Source: Drosophila persimilis | Lineage: Eukaryota > Arthropoda > Insecta > Diptera > Drosophilidae | Direction: 5' to 3' | DNA: 64,000 bases | Assembly (NCBI RefSeq): GCF_003286085.1 | Contig: NW_020825288.1 | Span: forward strand, 10,726,001-10,790,000 | Part shown: positions 27,202 through 40,800 of the stretch, piece by piece | How the letters are laid out: every line of letters starts with the position of its first letter | Numbering within the stretch: position 1 is the first letter of the stretch | Notes under the pieces: model-generated | The model's input: the letters and a program-made list of their open reading frames with translations, nothing else | Databases searched by the model: none | What the model was told of the DNA's origin: nothing | Made by a program: the position numbers and the translations under genes

Positions 27202-27770
27202 TTAGTCAACACATTTATCATGCAAAAGATACAACCCGACTCGAAATTAGCATTTGGCGTAGTGCGTGCCAATACTTTTAGTGTGACAACAAAACAGCTA
27301 ATCCCCAAAGCATAGTCCATCGCATCCCATGCCATCCCATCCCATCCCATCCATTGATTAGTTGACAAATAAACTAAGCGACCTTTTTGTTTTTGTTTTT
27401 GGCTTTCTCTTTGCAGTCGTCGTCGTCTCTGCCAGGTTTTTGGAGTCGGACATTTTTGCATGAAAATTGCAACCAAAAAGGTATGTAGACGATTTCTTAA
27501 TTAACTCAATGAAAGCTTTGGCAGCAGACAAAGGGGGATTCGGTTGGGTTGGGCTGGGGATGGCCAATATCTGAACAAATATGCCAATTAAGTTAATAAA
27601 TATTTGCCATCTGCTGATGTCAGTCGCCGCGAACGGACGAGCGAACGAACGCTTTTGACACCCAAACAGCAATAAAGATTTCCAAAAATGCTTTTACATT
27701 TTACAAATGGCAGAAGAGAAGAGCGCAGCGCTCTGGCTCGAACAGGCTCTGCTCTGGCTCCACGGGTTGG

Positions 27771-27795
27771 ATCGGATCGGATCGGATCGGATCGG
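27771..27795. repeat. ATCGG pentanucleotide array
   Basis: Five perfect ATCGG units. Confidence 0.9.
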
Positions 27796-27889
27796 CGCGG
27801 CGTTCAGAAATCATTTATGTTAATCAACACATGTTTTTCGAAGTCATTGGCCAGGCCAGAGATCTGGGAATTATTCGTTTATGTCTGCC

Positions 27890-28150
27890 TATATACCCTT
27901 GCAGGGGGTATTATGAAGTTTGAGGATATGTCTGCAGTGTAAAGAAAGAAGTAGATCAGATCGGATATAAAATCATTAATATGTACTCACGAATGTCAGA
28001 GAAGAACGCTGGCTGCTCCCATTACTTCGTATTTCGATTGCAGTGCAGTCACAATAGTCTTATCTCTTGACCTTTGCTCCTCTCACGCAATAGATTCTCT
28101 TTCTGATGGATCTTTAAGGGTATCTCAAGACTCGACTCTGAATCTAGTTT
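27890..28150 (+). repeat. Dispersed TACCC-type repeat, near full length
   Basis: It opens TATACCCTTGCAGGGGGTAT, then TATGAAGTTTG, and closes with AAGGGTATCTCAAGACTCGAC. This opening and closing pair recurs in diverged form across the window and resembles a ubiquitous Drosophila intergenic repeat. I do not assign a transposon name. There is no coding sequence. Confidence 0.45.
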
Positions 28151-30350
28151 TTGAAGATCTTTTCTATATATTAAAATGCCCAAAAATCCAAAACAAAATA
28201 AACACATACAGAAAACGTGTTTTCCCCTCAAAGTGTCGAGCCGCCCTCCTCCCTCTCTCCATCCATCCTATCGCACAGAAACAAAATTCAAATTCAAATT
28301 CAAATTGTGCCCCGTTGAAATTTGCGCTAATGTTGCCATTTGTGTTGTTGCTGCTGCTGCCGCTGGGCCCGTCTGAAGCTTCTCGTGTGTGCGAGGGGCT
28401 GCTGGGGCTGTGCTGTTGTCTTGAAGGTGTACGCTGTACACACACCATCGAAGTTATTTTTGGTATGCCCCACTGCGACGACTCCACAGACACAAGTACA
28501 TATATGGCCGCCCCATGCCGAACAAGATTGCTGCTGCTCCGCGCACTGGAACCCCCACCCCAACACGCTGCGGGTTTTCTTTTCTAATTCTTATGCAAAT
28601 ATGCAGTGCCTCCGACGGGACGGGACGGGGCGGGACGGGATGGGACGAGTCGGGGCATGTCATGTAGCTTCTGTTGCTCTCCAACTGTTTGCATTTCAAT
28701 AAGCGCACACGATTTATTTTTCGATGTTCAAATCGATCCGAGATCCGAGATCCGCGACCCGAATCGCACCGAGTCGATTCTCGTGAGGGGCTTTTATGAC
28801 TCAAATTGTCAAGTATTTCGGCATCGAAATCGGAATTCTAACAACGAGAACGAGAAAACCACTTTTGGCAACCAAAAACCGTCAAGGGGTTGACAAAACT
28901 GATAACTAACACTTTTTAAACAGCCATAAATGACAGAGACTGAGGACACAGCGATAAAGACGAGAATTTCTTGAGTAGAACGGAAATCAGAGCAGGGCGA
29001 AAGAGATAGAGTGAGAGAGAGAGAGAGAGAGAGAACACACAAAAGGTGTTCATAAATATAAAGAATACATTGCGAAAAATGACTCACAAAGCAAGTCATT
29101 CTGGGTCGGGTCTCGCGAAACCGCACTGGAAACTGGAAACCCGAAGTTGAATCGAAATTGGTTTGTCATGAGACTTCACTCGAATCGAGCCAGAGATGAG
29201 CCTCAGACGAACTCAGACACAACGTTAATCGGTCTCTTTGCCCTAGGTTTAATGGCCTTAATGTTCCTAAACTGCAGCTCAAAGTGGGTCCTGAAGTGTC
29301 GTTTCCCAGCCAGCCATAAAGCCAATCCAAACATGTCTCTCAGTCTCTGTGGATCCCATTCCGCCCTTTGGTTGATTTGCCTTAATCTTCTGATTTGTTT
29401 AGGCCAAGCCGCATAACCAATCCACATCCCAGCATGGCTTCCTTCTGCGTTAATTGTGTGCCCGCACAGACCGAAGGGCAGGCTGCTTATGAGGCGGACA
29501 TGCAGAACGAATCCAATGGACAGCATTATTTTATAGTCTCCCTTTATCCCGGGCCGGGCACAACATAAACTCACACTTAAAATCAATAAACGTAAACTGG
29601 CCAACGCCCGGCCCGCCCAGTGCCCAGTGCCAAATTGCATTCGACATGTGTAGGCCATAAAACTATAAAATAGCACAAACTTATGCCCCCACAATAACCA
29701 TAAAGAAACGGACTAGCACTAGCGCTGGGCCCACCCCTAACTAAAAATGATCTGCCGAAAAAACCACAAAACAGCACAACGAAAGGAAAGATAATGCCGA
29801 AGCTGGGATCTCCTGGCGGTGGTAGGGGAAGGGGGCAGGATATATCCTCCTACTTCTTATAGAGTTGTTGGTACATGCGTAAACAAGTATTTTTATGGTC
29901 TCGACCGACCCCCGAAGGCATAAAAGGATGCCCGTGCCCGTTGGCTGTGGACCAGGACGGGGATACGGCCATAAAGCCACTTAATTGCCATTTTATTACT
30001 GAAGCTATTAGGCCACAGCTAGTCGAGTGTCTGTCTTTCATTAGAAGGAGCTCCGCTGCAGACTGCAGATTGCAGTTCCTTCTTGCGCTTCATTTTCGCA
30101 TCATTGGAGCCCTGCTATTGGAGCGCATATTGCACCACATTTGCATCCACAAACATATCCGCTGGGATCCAGTTGGGGATCACTGCGTTCTCTGTTCTCT
30201 TTCTGTGGCGCTGCTTAGTGCTCCCTTCAGCGACTGCTTGGCAGCAGCAGTTCCATCCGGCTATATCTTTAATGAAATCTGCATGTTCTGCGCTTTAACA
30301 AGCATTTTGCTTGTCTACTCATGTCTCCTCCTCTCCACTCCTCTCCTCTC

Positions 30351-30385
30351 CACTCCACTCCACTCCACTCCACTCCACTCCACTC
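30351..30385. repeat. CACTC pentanucleotide array
   Basis: Seven perfect CACTC units, with related imperfect units just to the left (30,332-30,350). Confidence 0.9.
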
Positions 30386-31534
30386 CTTCTCGGACTCTTT
30401 TTCTATTTCTCTGGCCTCCTATCTGTCTATCTGCATCTCTTTGGCCGTGTGCCATTGCAATCCTTTTGTTGGGTCTCTTGGGGGTTCCTCGATCGCAGAG
30501 GGAAGAACCAGGCCCTGGATGTCGGATCCCCAACATAGTTGCACAAATCTTGTTAGCGCAAATATTAACTTGTAAATATGATGATGCCCCCATGGAAATT
30601 GTATGAATTGCTGATAAATATCATTACGTAGCAGTCTCTCTCTTCCTATTGTATCTGTATCTGTGTATCTGTGTATCTATATCTGTGTTTGTATTGCATT
30701 TCGCCTTGCAATTCTATTAAGATTTTTATCTTAAGTGCTTGTACAGCCCAAGTATTTGTTGTGAGTGGACCCGTACTCGAACTCGTATTCGTATTCGTTT
30801 TCGTATTCGTAATTGTTTGGCAAATCAGTTGAGAGCTGGAGATCTGGAGATCTGGAGATCTTTCGTCTCTCTCTGGCATTGCAATGATTGTTGTTATTGT
30901 TTGGGGCCTGATTACACAGTAGTAACTGACAATTTTCCATCGATTTTCTTAGTTTTCTGTTGCACTATTGGAGCCTTACCCAGTAAGGCTTCAGTAATAG
31001 TTGCTGACGTCGCTTTGCTACTCCTTAATCATCATAATTCCAAGCAGACACAGCACGCTTTGGGCTCGTAAATAAACATCCAGAGGAACCCAAACCAACC
31101 TTCATGAATAGAACAGAACAGAGTCAGCCAACTCTCCACTAAAGTAAGACAGAGAGACAGAGAGAGATTGAGAGAGAGAGAGAGAGAGATCATTCCATGC
31201 TGCCACCACAAAGACGTGACAAATACCCTAAACGAGCTACTTTAAAGCGTGGGAGCTGCATTCATTCTTATTCATTCGCTGGGAATGCAACAGCCCCAGA
31301 TGGCGCCGTGTCTCTTCCTCTCTCTTCCTCTTCCCCTGGATAAAGTCTACTCATATTTCCACGAAACGTGCACATCAACTTCCTACTCTTCGTACTCCCC
31401 CACATGGGAGTATGGATGGTATGGATAGTATGGGTTACACCTAACCCCAACCGAAACCGAAACCCAAGCCCAAACCCATGGATGGACTAACTAATCAAAG
31501 CCTCTCCCTGGGGGTCTGGGTCTGCGGTTGGGTC

Positions 31535-31568
31535 TCCTCCTCCTCCTCCTCCTCCTCCTCCTCCTCCT
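31535..31568. repeat. (TCC)n microsatellite
   Basis: Eleven trinucleotide units. Confidence 0.9.
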
Positions 31569-33382
31569 TTTCCTCCATTTTCCGGTAGTAATTCCAAGCA
31601 CTCAACGCAGCCAGCGGGCCAGCAGAGCGACACAGTTGGACATTCTTCTGCTGTCTGGCCTAGTGTCTGCTCCAGTTTTCCCCCCTCCATCCCCAAAAAC
31701 AAAAAAAAAAACCAAAATTGGAAACTCTAGTCTATGCCGGGGACTCACGCTGCGTATGCGTATTATGTGTTCACCAGAGTTCAATAAACGATTAGAGGCA
31801 GTGCACGGTTCTAAGCGTTTGTCGTCGTCTACACTGTGCCGCACTGTGGCATGGGATATAGTCGGAGGTCCCAGTCCCAGTCCCAGTCCCGCGTTGCGTG
31901 TGTGCGTTCGCGTTTGCGTCTGCCAAAGTTATCGCCGCTTTTTACACTAAGACGAAGGCTAATATGTCATTTGGTCATTGATACGAGCGACGACGTTCGA
32001 TCGGCCATGGCGAAGAGAAAAAGAGACAGGGACAGAGGAGTAGAGAGCGGAAGAAAGAGGGAGAGAGGGGGACACTGCTTGGTGCGGGGCGACCAAAGCA
32101 AAACGCTTACTGTCAGTGTGAGGCGCGTATAATTAATTGCTCCTATCAATATCGCTGTTTTTGTTGTTGTTGTTGTTGCTGTTGCTGTTGCGTTGTTGCA
32201 CGCATCCCCCCCCCCCCCCGGCTGGGGATCGGAGATCTGCCTCTCCATGTTGCTCCATGTGGCCCCCATGGCCGATCGTTGGCGGCATGTAGCAGCAGCA
32301 GCAGCTCATTGAGATAAGCCTGTCCGTTTATGCGATTTTTTGTTTGGATTTAGCATAAATCATTTGCCCCTTCCTCCCCCCACTGCTCCGCCAAATGTTA
32401 TGTCAGCATCTTTTATAAGGCTAACACGAACTGCAGTAAGCTGTGTTCTCTGACGCCAGGAATCCCAAGAATTGCCACGTCTTTGAGAAGCACTGGAGTA
32501 CTGGGAGCACTAGGAGTCTGTAAGAATAGTGGAACGTCAACATATAGCTTCGACAGCGTTTTCCTCAGTGTAGAACCTACTATGAGGGCAGCCAGTGCTT
32601 ATGGGGAAAAGCCCCCTCCATATCGAGTGCAATTTATTTATGCAGATCTGGTCTAGTCGAGGGAGCGAGAGAGAGAGAGCGACTGAGTCATCAAAGCGGA
32701 TGTGTCCATAGGGCAGTAGGGGGCAGGAGTCCATAAACAGCCAGCCATCGACTCTGTGTGGCTCTGTGAGTGGGAGTGGATGTGGGTGTGGGTGTGGGTG
32801 TGGGTGAGTGGGGAAAACACCTTTAAGAGCAGAGCTGGCTGACTGAGGGATGACAACGCATCGTCGCGTCGATTCGATTGTGGATTGGTCGTGAGTCATG
32901 TCATGCTGCTGGTGGTAATAAAATACGGCCCGAAATGAATTGCAAGCAACTGTGCGGCAGCGAAAGTGTCTGGGGCATCCAGAATGAAGTCGGCGGCCGG
33001 CCCCACAATAGACTTTATGGCTGTGGCAATGGCTTCAAGGAATCGGACAACAGCAGGACCGCACTTTTACTCCCATGAAACTAAACAGGCTACGAACAGT
33101 GAGGACCCAGGGGTCGCAGACGGCCGCAGGGAGAGGCAAGTGCAATATTTAAACTTAACACAAAGCCCGCAGCTAATTTATGCCTCACTCTTGCCCGTTC
33201 CCACTGTTGTTGCAACGACGGGGCTACTGTCTGTTGCATGCAAATGCAAAATGATTGATGTTGCCACGTTTTCCTTTTAGTTTTTTTGTTGCTCTTCGGG
33301 AAAACAACAACGAAATATTCTCTTTGTGCAAAATGTTGGCATTTTGAAGTGCGAGTAATTGCAGCTGCAATAGTTTTTCATG

Positions 33383-33434
33383 TTGCTGCTGCTGCTGCTG
33401 CCGCTGCTGCTGCTGCTGCTGCTGCCGCTGCTGT
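33383..33434. repeat. (CTG)n microsatellite with CCG interruptions
   Basis: About seventeen trinucleotide units with two CCG interruptions. It is not part of a supportable gene. Confidence 0.9.
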
Positions 33435-34639
33435 TTTCTGGTCAAGTTGCTCGGCATTTTGGCAATGCAATGCAATGCCGGGGCTAAGCAGCCTGCAAAC
33501 TCCTTTCACAAGACACAGCCAGAGAGAAAAATGGGTCTGCCAGGCCAGTGATGGGCACTTGAGTCTTTGAAAATTATAGACTGCTGCCTGCCTCGGCCTG
33601 GCCTGTCTCGTCTACATTTCACAGATGTCCAAAGAGCTTAAGAAACAACCTTAAATGCCAGGCGAGTGGCTGGAAAACAAAACAGACTGAAATGGCTCAA
33701 ATGTTTGGCCGAAATGTCAAATAAATTTGGTAAGCCAGCATTTCAGTTCAGGGTTTCCGCACTTAAAAATTTATTATAAAATTCTTCACATAAAAGTTGA
33801 ATACATATTTCTATTTAATTTTTGAAGCAAACTTTAGTGTAGAATCGATTGGAATCGGTTGGATTATAGAACCATAAAAAATAGATTTACTATTAAGCTG
33901 CAAGGGTATATGATTTTCGGCCTTTCGGATGCCTGATTTCATTCATTTTGATTTCAATATTTGATTGGCAGTACCCTTGATAGTCACAAAGTTTGGTTTC
34001 AGATACATTAATCTCTAGACTTATGCAAAACATGTTGTACAGACCGAAAATACCTTGGGCCAAAGGGCCTTCATTTCAGAGCAGAGGCTAATTACGAGAG
34101 CCAGTTCCACACAGCTCACACAGCATAAAACTCAGGTGTACGCTCAAATTCCAGTGTGTTTCCGTGTATGTATCTCAAGCTCCGTGTGTGTGTGTGTGTG
34201 TGAGTATCTGTGAGCACTCTCAGCTCTCAGGTAATTACAGGCCGAGCACATGCCACATTATTCTTTTGTGCAATGAGCACGACGCGACGCCGTTCCTGAA
34301 CCCTGGCCCTGGTGGCCCCCCGCGGCCGCCTAGCGGTTGTTGTTCCTGCTCAGACGCCAACGCCGCCAACGACGACGACGACGACACTTGTGCGCATGTG
34401 CAGCGGGGCTGGCTGCAAACACACACACACACACACATGCACTGCGAGAAATACTATGTACGATACGCGATATGTTGCCTTATAAATGCTGAAAACTGCC
34501 GCTAGCGCAAAACAAGCCTCTCATAAACGTCAGTGAGGCCCGGCCGCCGCAAAAAACCGGTTGAGTTATGAAAAATTATGATTGTCACCGGTCGGTCCAT
34601 GCTCGGGGGTTCCAACTACAATAACATGGAAAACGGACA

Positions 34640-34880
34640 AGATTCTGAAGAGACCGAAGATGGGGATGCCCTCTAGCAGATCCTGAGAGGGGGTCCTATA
34701 GCATACAGGCAGAAGACAGATATTTCCTATGACATTACTGTGATCTGAATAGTCAATATTCAGGGCTATAGCTTTGTATACAAGCTATTGAAGTCAACAG
34801 AAGTATCTTTGATGTATGAGCATATGCAAAAGTAGGTGTTGCCTGCCTTCAAAATCGCAATACTCTCTGAGTAAGGGTAT
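34640..34880 (-). repeat. Dispersed TACCC-type repeat, diverged copy
   Basis: On the minus strand it opens TTTATACCCTTACTCAGAGA, then GTATTGCGATTTTG. It continues into ATACTTCTGTTGACTTCAAT, which matches the expected internal layout of the same family. The far end is not sharply defined. Confidence 0.4.
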
Positions 34881-37800
34881 AAATGTGTAACAATTTCAAG
34901 TTAAGCCTAAGCTTTGCTTGTCTCTGTTTTGGTGTTTTGCATTTACGCTAAAAGCCAACACCAAATAGACAACAATTACAATGCCAGCAAAAGCAAAAGC
35001 CACAGAGCAACAGATCAGGTACGGGTATGGAACGAGAGTACGAGAGTACGGGTACAAGTACAGGTACCCCCGTATCCATGTATAATTATTTGCCCACGTT
35101 TCGCATGTCTTGCTAGACTGACTGTCGTCGTTGTCAGCATCACCGCAGCAGCAGCACCACCACCACCACCACCATATGTACATACCACAAAAAGCGGCAG
35201 CAACATCATCCAGTTCGTGTCTAGGTGTGTGTGTGGCATTTCTGCATTGGATTGGCAATGTATGTATAAGGCAAGTCATAATTTTGCTGCCGGTTGGTGT
35301 GGTTATTTTTCTGCTTTGGAAGAGGGAGGGTTGTGTTTGGTGGCAATGTGGCCAACATGTGTTGCAGGCCAACAGCTGTTGGCAACATGTTGCCAATGCC
35401 CCCGCCCCCGTTGGAGTCACAGCCACAGCGACAATTTGTATGCGGCGTGCTGTTTGCTGCTAATTTAAATGATCATTGCTGGAATTGCATTTCTATTTGA
35501 ATGCCTTGCCACTCTCCGCCCCAACACAACTCCATCCCCGACCCCTTCTCTGCTGCTGCTGCTGCAACCGAAGTCTGGGCAATTGCGCGTGCAACATTTC
35601 AATTGCCAACTGCCACAAAGGGAGACGTGGATGTGGCAATTCTTGTGGAGAAACCAGCTAAGCTCTCGAAACAGCAGCAGCATCAGCAGCAGCTGCTGCG
35701 TAAATTGTCATCCGCTGTCAGTGTCAGTTTTAATTAGTTTGTTTACAACAACAGCAGCATCAGCAGCAGCAGCCCCATCCCAAGCCCAGTCCCAAGACAA
35801 AGACGAAGACACGCCATGCTTGGGGTCCATTGGAGCCTCTCCAATCATATCAATTTGGTTGGTCCGTCCTATGCGTTTTTCTTCAATAACTTTAAATTGT
35901 TTTGTGGACTATAAAAATTTGTATGCACTCAGCGGTCAATAATGCACTGGGTTAATTACCAGTCGCCAGTCTTCATTCAGCACCCGATTAGACAAAGAAC
36001 AAAGTCTTATCAGGGAACAAAAGGCTCCCACTTTGAGTGATTTCCCTCAACGGAACTCAACTCAGTAACAGGCCAAGTTCCAGATAACAAAAAAAAGGAA
36101 AAAACAACGCATTGGCGATTAAGCACTCTTTGTTTCCACTCCAATCCACATTCTCGACGCATTTTAAAAATACCGAAAGACCTTTAGCAAAAACGCCCAC
36201 AACAAACACGCCAGAGTTCCATTTTCAATAGCAAAAAACCCTAATAAAACTTTATGGCCAGCAAATTGAATGCCATTTTATGGCCAGACCTCTTTTGTTA
36301 TTCCCGAGTATGGTTTTCTTTTTTGCATATTTTCTGTTGTTGTAGTATCAGCAAACAATAAATGTTAATTAACAACATTTATGTGCTGTGGCCTATTGAC
36401 ACTTGTCCCATAAATTTGTTGCTATTCGCAAACAAGAATTCGGTTTGTGTTTGTAATACGATTTCCAATCAAGAACTGAACCAAAAAGAGTACACAAAAA
36501 AAAAAAAACAGTTTACGCGAAATATAAATTAAACAAAGCCAAAAAAGTATGGAATTGATTTTTGCGGAATTTCGGGGACCTGTTTTTTCAGGATGATGTC
36601 AATGCTGAGGAATTGAAATGAATTTGCATCTTTTTGGGCTAACAAAGAATTCCACTCCACTCCACTTCTCTGTCTCTGTCTCTCTCCGCCTCTCTCTTTT
36701 GGTAAATTATGTAATTTATTTAAATTTAAGTGGACCCGAATGATTGTGCCTCTGAATGGTCCTTTGATTAAAACCAACACTGTCTGCAGAACAGAAGGGG
36801 CTTCAATTTAGCAAAAGTTATGGCAAAGCCTGCACATCTGCAAGTGGGGCTTACGAGTGGCCCAATCTTGAGCTGATCAGAGCAAACACACAGCCCCCAC
36901 GATTCGGGCACATTTCTCATTACAAATTGAGTCATTAAATTTATTTATACCCGCTGAAAGGCAGTGAGCCGCACATCTCCCAGCTCCCATCTCCCATCTC
37001 CATTTCCATTTCCAGAAGCAGCCTCCGCAAGGAGCACTTCCGCGTTACTGCAACTGCGACTTCCATTTCTGGGTCAAATGTTTTTTTTTAGTGGAGCCCG
37101 CTCTGCCCCATATGCATGCATACATGGCAATAGGGAAAGGGAGGAGAGGCCGTACGGGGTATGGGGTGCGGGTTGGACCCCCTTAAAAGTATCATTTTTT
37201 ATGTCTTTTCATTACGGTTTCATATATAATTCTTAATAAGAAAGTTGGTCCCGGCTGGTCCCGGTTCTTCCAGGCTTTGTCTCTTTGGGGTTCTCGCGAA
37301 ACGAACGTACATCGAAAAAAGTGGAACATTAAGTTGTATATTTTAATAGGCCATGGCAAAAATAAATATGAAATTCCAGCGCACATTTTGTGGGTCAACC
37401 CCGAACGTGAACTCTTGATTTGAGTCTGCCCAAAAAGACCAAAGACTTCCCCCATTCCAAAGCCAGCTCCAAAGCCAAAAAACAAAGCCAACACAAAGGC
37501 TCAAAAGTTAGGGTCTGGGCTAAGAGAGCCATAACCATTTGATTGGCGTGAAAACAACTCCAGTATCGGGCCATCAGGAGCCTGGCATCTCTATGATTTA
37601 GTGTGTTGGGGCCACTTGACAATAATTTACGCAAATAGCATAATTCGCTTTATGGGCGCAACATCATCATCATGATGATGATAATGATGATGATCGTGTG
37701 GATGGTTGAATGTCTGGATGGTGCTCCTGCAATGACTATAACTATGTAGTTTAAGAGGAGTGCTTGACGCGCTTTCAACGCCAACGCTGAAATTGAAACG

Positions 37801-40800
37801 AGCCCAGAGAGCCCCGAGCCCCGGGCCCCGGGCCCCGTACCCCGGGCCCAGAGCCCAAAGACAGACCAAGACCCAGACCCAGTCTCAGACCAAGACCCAA
37901 GCGGCGTTATAGACTACGCCTAATGAGGCTTTTGTCTGTGGGCTGTTCTGTGCTCTCTGTCTCCCCATTTCCACATCTGGGGCTTCATGTGACTCACAAT
38001 GATTTTCACTTGCTGGCTCTGTGATCTGCTGTGGATCTGCTGTGGATCTGCGTTGGTTATTTTAGCTGCGTGCCAATCGACTCTCGCATCTGGCAATGAC
38101 AACAACTACAGCCAGTCGGTTGTAGACGGTGTCTGGAGTCTGATAATGCTTATAAAAAGTGCCGCTTACATGCACAAAAGCCATGCTACAAGATTGCATT
38201 CGCAGCTGCTGCTGCCTGGAGAGTCCAGCCAGCCTTCTCCTCGGGCCCGTTCCCATTCCCTGCTTTCTTTTAATTGCAATTGCAATCCCAGAAACTTACC
38301 ATTCCACGCACATTCACCGATCAGCGCGATCAGTGCGATCACTCGATGGATGGGCATTGGGCTCACAGAAGATTGCCAATATAGCCTCACGCCATATCAA
38401 ATGTCGAAATCTCGGCACCACACCGCACCGCACCGCACCACACTGCACCGAGGTGGAACCACTTGGGAGTATCATCGGAGGCGCGCACGCCTTAGAATTA
38501 TTGGCGCTAGACATGCAAATCCATGCGGCACACTCAGAGGCTCGGCCACGGTCTACCATCGCTATCGATCCGCATACGAATCCCCATTCTATCCGAACCG
38601 ATCCGATCCGATCCGCTTCGATCCACAGGCCCGTGGCTGTGGCTGTGGCTGTGTCTACGTCTGCGTCTGCGTCTGTGGCATTCTAACGAGTTTCGTAATC
38701 GTCTGCTCGGCATAAATCATAATGGCTTTATTTATGCCGCGACAGTTGTTACAATTCTATCAGCAGACTGTTGCGCTTTTGCCCAAAAAACAAACAAATT
38801 GGGGGCCTGGGATCGAGAGCGTCCCCAATTTGGCCAGGCATGCCAAATGGTTTTCCTATCGAATATTTATTGTAAATTGTTTTCCGTTTTGTTTTTGGGG
38901 GCAGCAGCAGCAGCATCAGCATCAGCAGCAATGTCTAAACAATTGTGAGCTTCAATGGCTCCAGCAGCTGTGTTTGTTCAAGAGTGTGTTCGTTTTTTCT
39001 CTTTCTGTGAGTGATTCGAGAGCAGAATGAGTTATATTAAAGTTTTGGGAGAGTCAAACCACTCGAGCTCATTAGCGGAACACTCAGCAGTAAAAATAGA
39101 GATTTATCAGCCGTACAACAAACACCTTGTGGAAGGAACACCTTGGAAGATTGAGATTTCCAAAAATCTCATTAAAGAACCAAACATTTGTCGCTGTCAA
39201 AAGAAGTAAAAAAGCATCATTTCCCGAGCATATGGAAAAATCTCCAAGCTTATATTTACGCTTGGCACCTCATTATGACGACCCAAAAGCCACTCGGCGT
39301 AACCACAGATACAGATATACAAATACAGATGTACAGATGCAGATACTCGTACTAGACATACATGGCGACAAGCCCTCTGCCAGCCATTCCCCCAAATAAT
39401 TTAGAGAACAATTAAGGGGCGACTCTTGCGGTGCGGTGCCTCTTGCGGTACTCATTAGTAAACAAAATACAGCGCACGGAGCCGAGATGGGTGCATTCAC
39501 CTGCATGCGGCTACAAATTGCTGCAGCGTCAGAGAGATGCATAGATACTCGTACTTTTGGGGGGCACACTCGGCGTGGGTTGGGGCGGGGATGGGGATAT
39601 GGCTAAGAGTCAACTGGGTCAACTGGCAGATTAGCGCTTCATCAGTTTCAATCGATCGGATCGCCGCCAATCACCGACTGATTGATTGCGGCCACTTATG
39701 GTCGTGTACAGCTGTATGTTTCTCTGTCTGTCTCTCTGTCCGTCGGATGATTATATAATAAATTTCCATGTGACTTTGATCAGTGTTCAAAGAGCGGTCT
39801 GCTCTCTGCGCTCCTCCTCGCTGTGTAAACAAAAGTGTAACAAGTTTTATGCATATCGATTTGGATTGGATATTTGGATATTTGAATTCGAATTTGATTT
39901 TGATATTGATGTGCACTGAACATTGCCCATGTTGTTTATTTTGTTGTAAACATCCGGACATGCAACAAATTGTTGCATATTGTGCAGGAAGCCATCGTGC
40001 ATCGTGCAGCCAGGCCTATGCCTGTGCCTGTGCCTCTGCCTGTCCCGCCATAGGGCGTACATATATTTTCGGGATTTTTGGGGTTTTTCTTTTGCTGTTG
40101 TAGAGAGATTGCATTTTTCCAGTTTATTTATCAATGGAGTTGCCGGCAGTGCAGACGTCGTCTCGCCTTCTTATCCCCCAACTCGATTTCTGTCTCAGTT
40201 TTCGGTTTTGGTTTCGGCTTCGATTCCGCGTCTCCAAGCCTCCATTTTATTTCATCCAAGTTTTAGCCAAGAGTTTAATTCATTTTTAGTGCATTTAATT
40301 ATTATGTGAGCGACGGCAAAATGTACACAATTTATTGCAAAAGGTGTGGCACGGCCCCTGCGCTTTAAATTTTATTACGACTACGATTACCATACAATTT
40401 GTTTTTAAAATTATTTTGTTTTCACAAAAAAAATACACAAAAAGTTCAATAATTTATGTGTCTGTGTGCTTTGGTTTCTTTGCAGGTAAATTATGCAAAT
40501 ATTTTGAACTGTTTCTGCCTGGTTTTGCAGTGCAGATCGCGTGCTTAGATACGTGCCCTGCCCTGTACGTACGGGTATGTATGGGGGTATAAGCGATGTA
40601 CGGATATACGTCGCAGTGAGACGTGCCAAAATGTTGACATTTATTGTGGCATCCCAGCAGGGAACTTCAAATCATTTTGGCAATGACAGTAGATTACTCA
40701 TACGACATGTTGTAGAACACATCAGAGATTATATTGTGGGAAGTGCTGAAGAATGTGAAAATAAATGGGAATAGGATTTATCCAAGCAGCACCCTGTTAA

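Noticed and set aside
29203..29694. 163-codon minus-strand ORF
   Set aside because: No signal peptide, motif or flanking splice sites, and a competing frame runs on the plus strand.
34555..34562. AACCGGTT Grainyhead-like site
   Set aside because: A single 8-bp match with no supporting context.
37999..38715. 238-codon plus-strand ORF
   Set aside because: It is built from ATCCG, CACCG and GTCTGC repeats, and a second long frame overlaps it. This is typical of repeat-driven openness.
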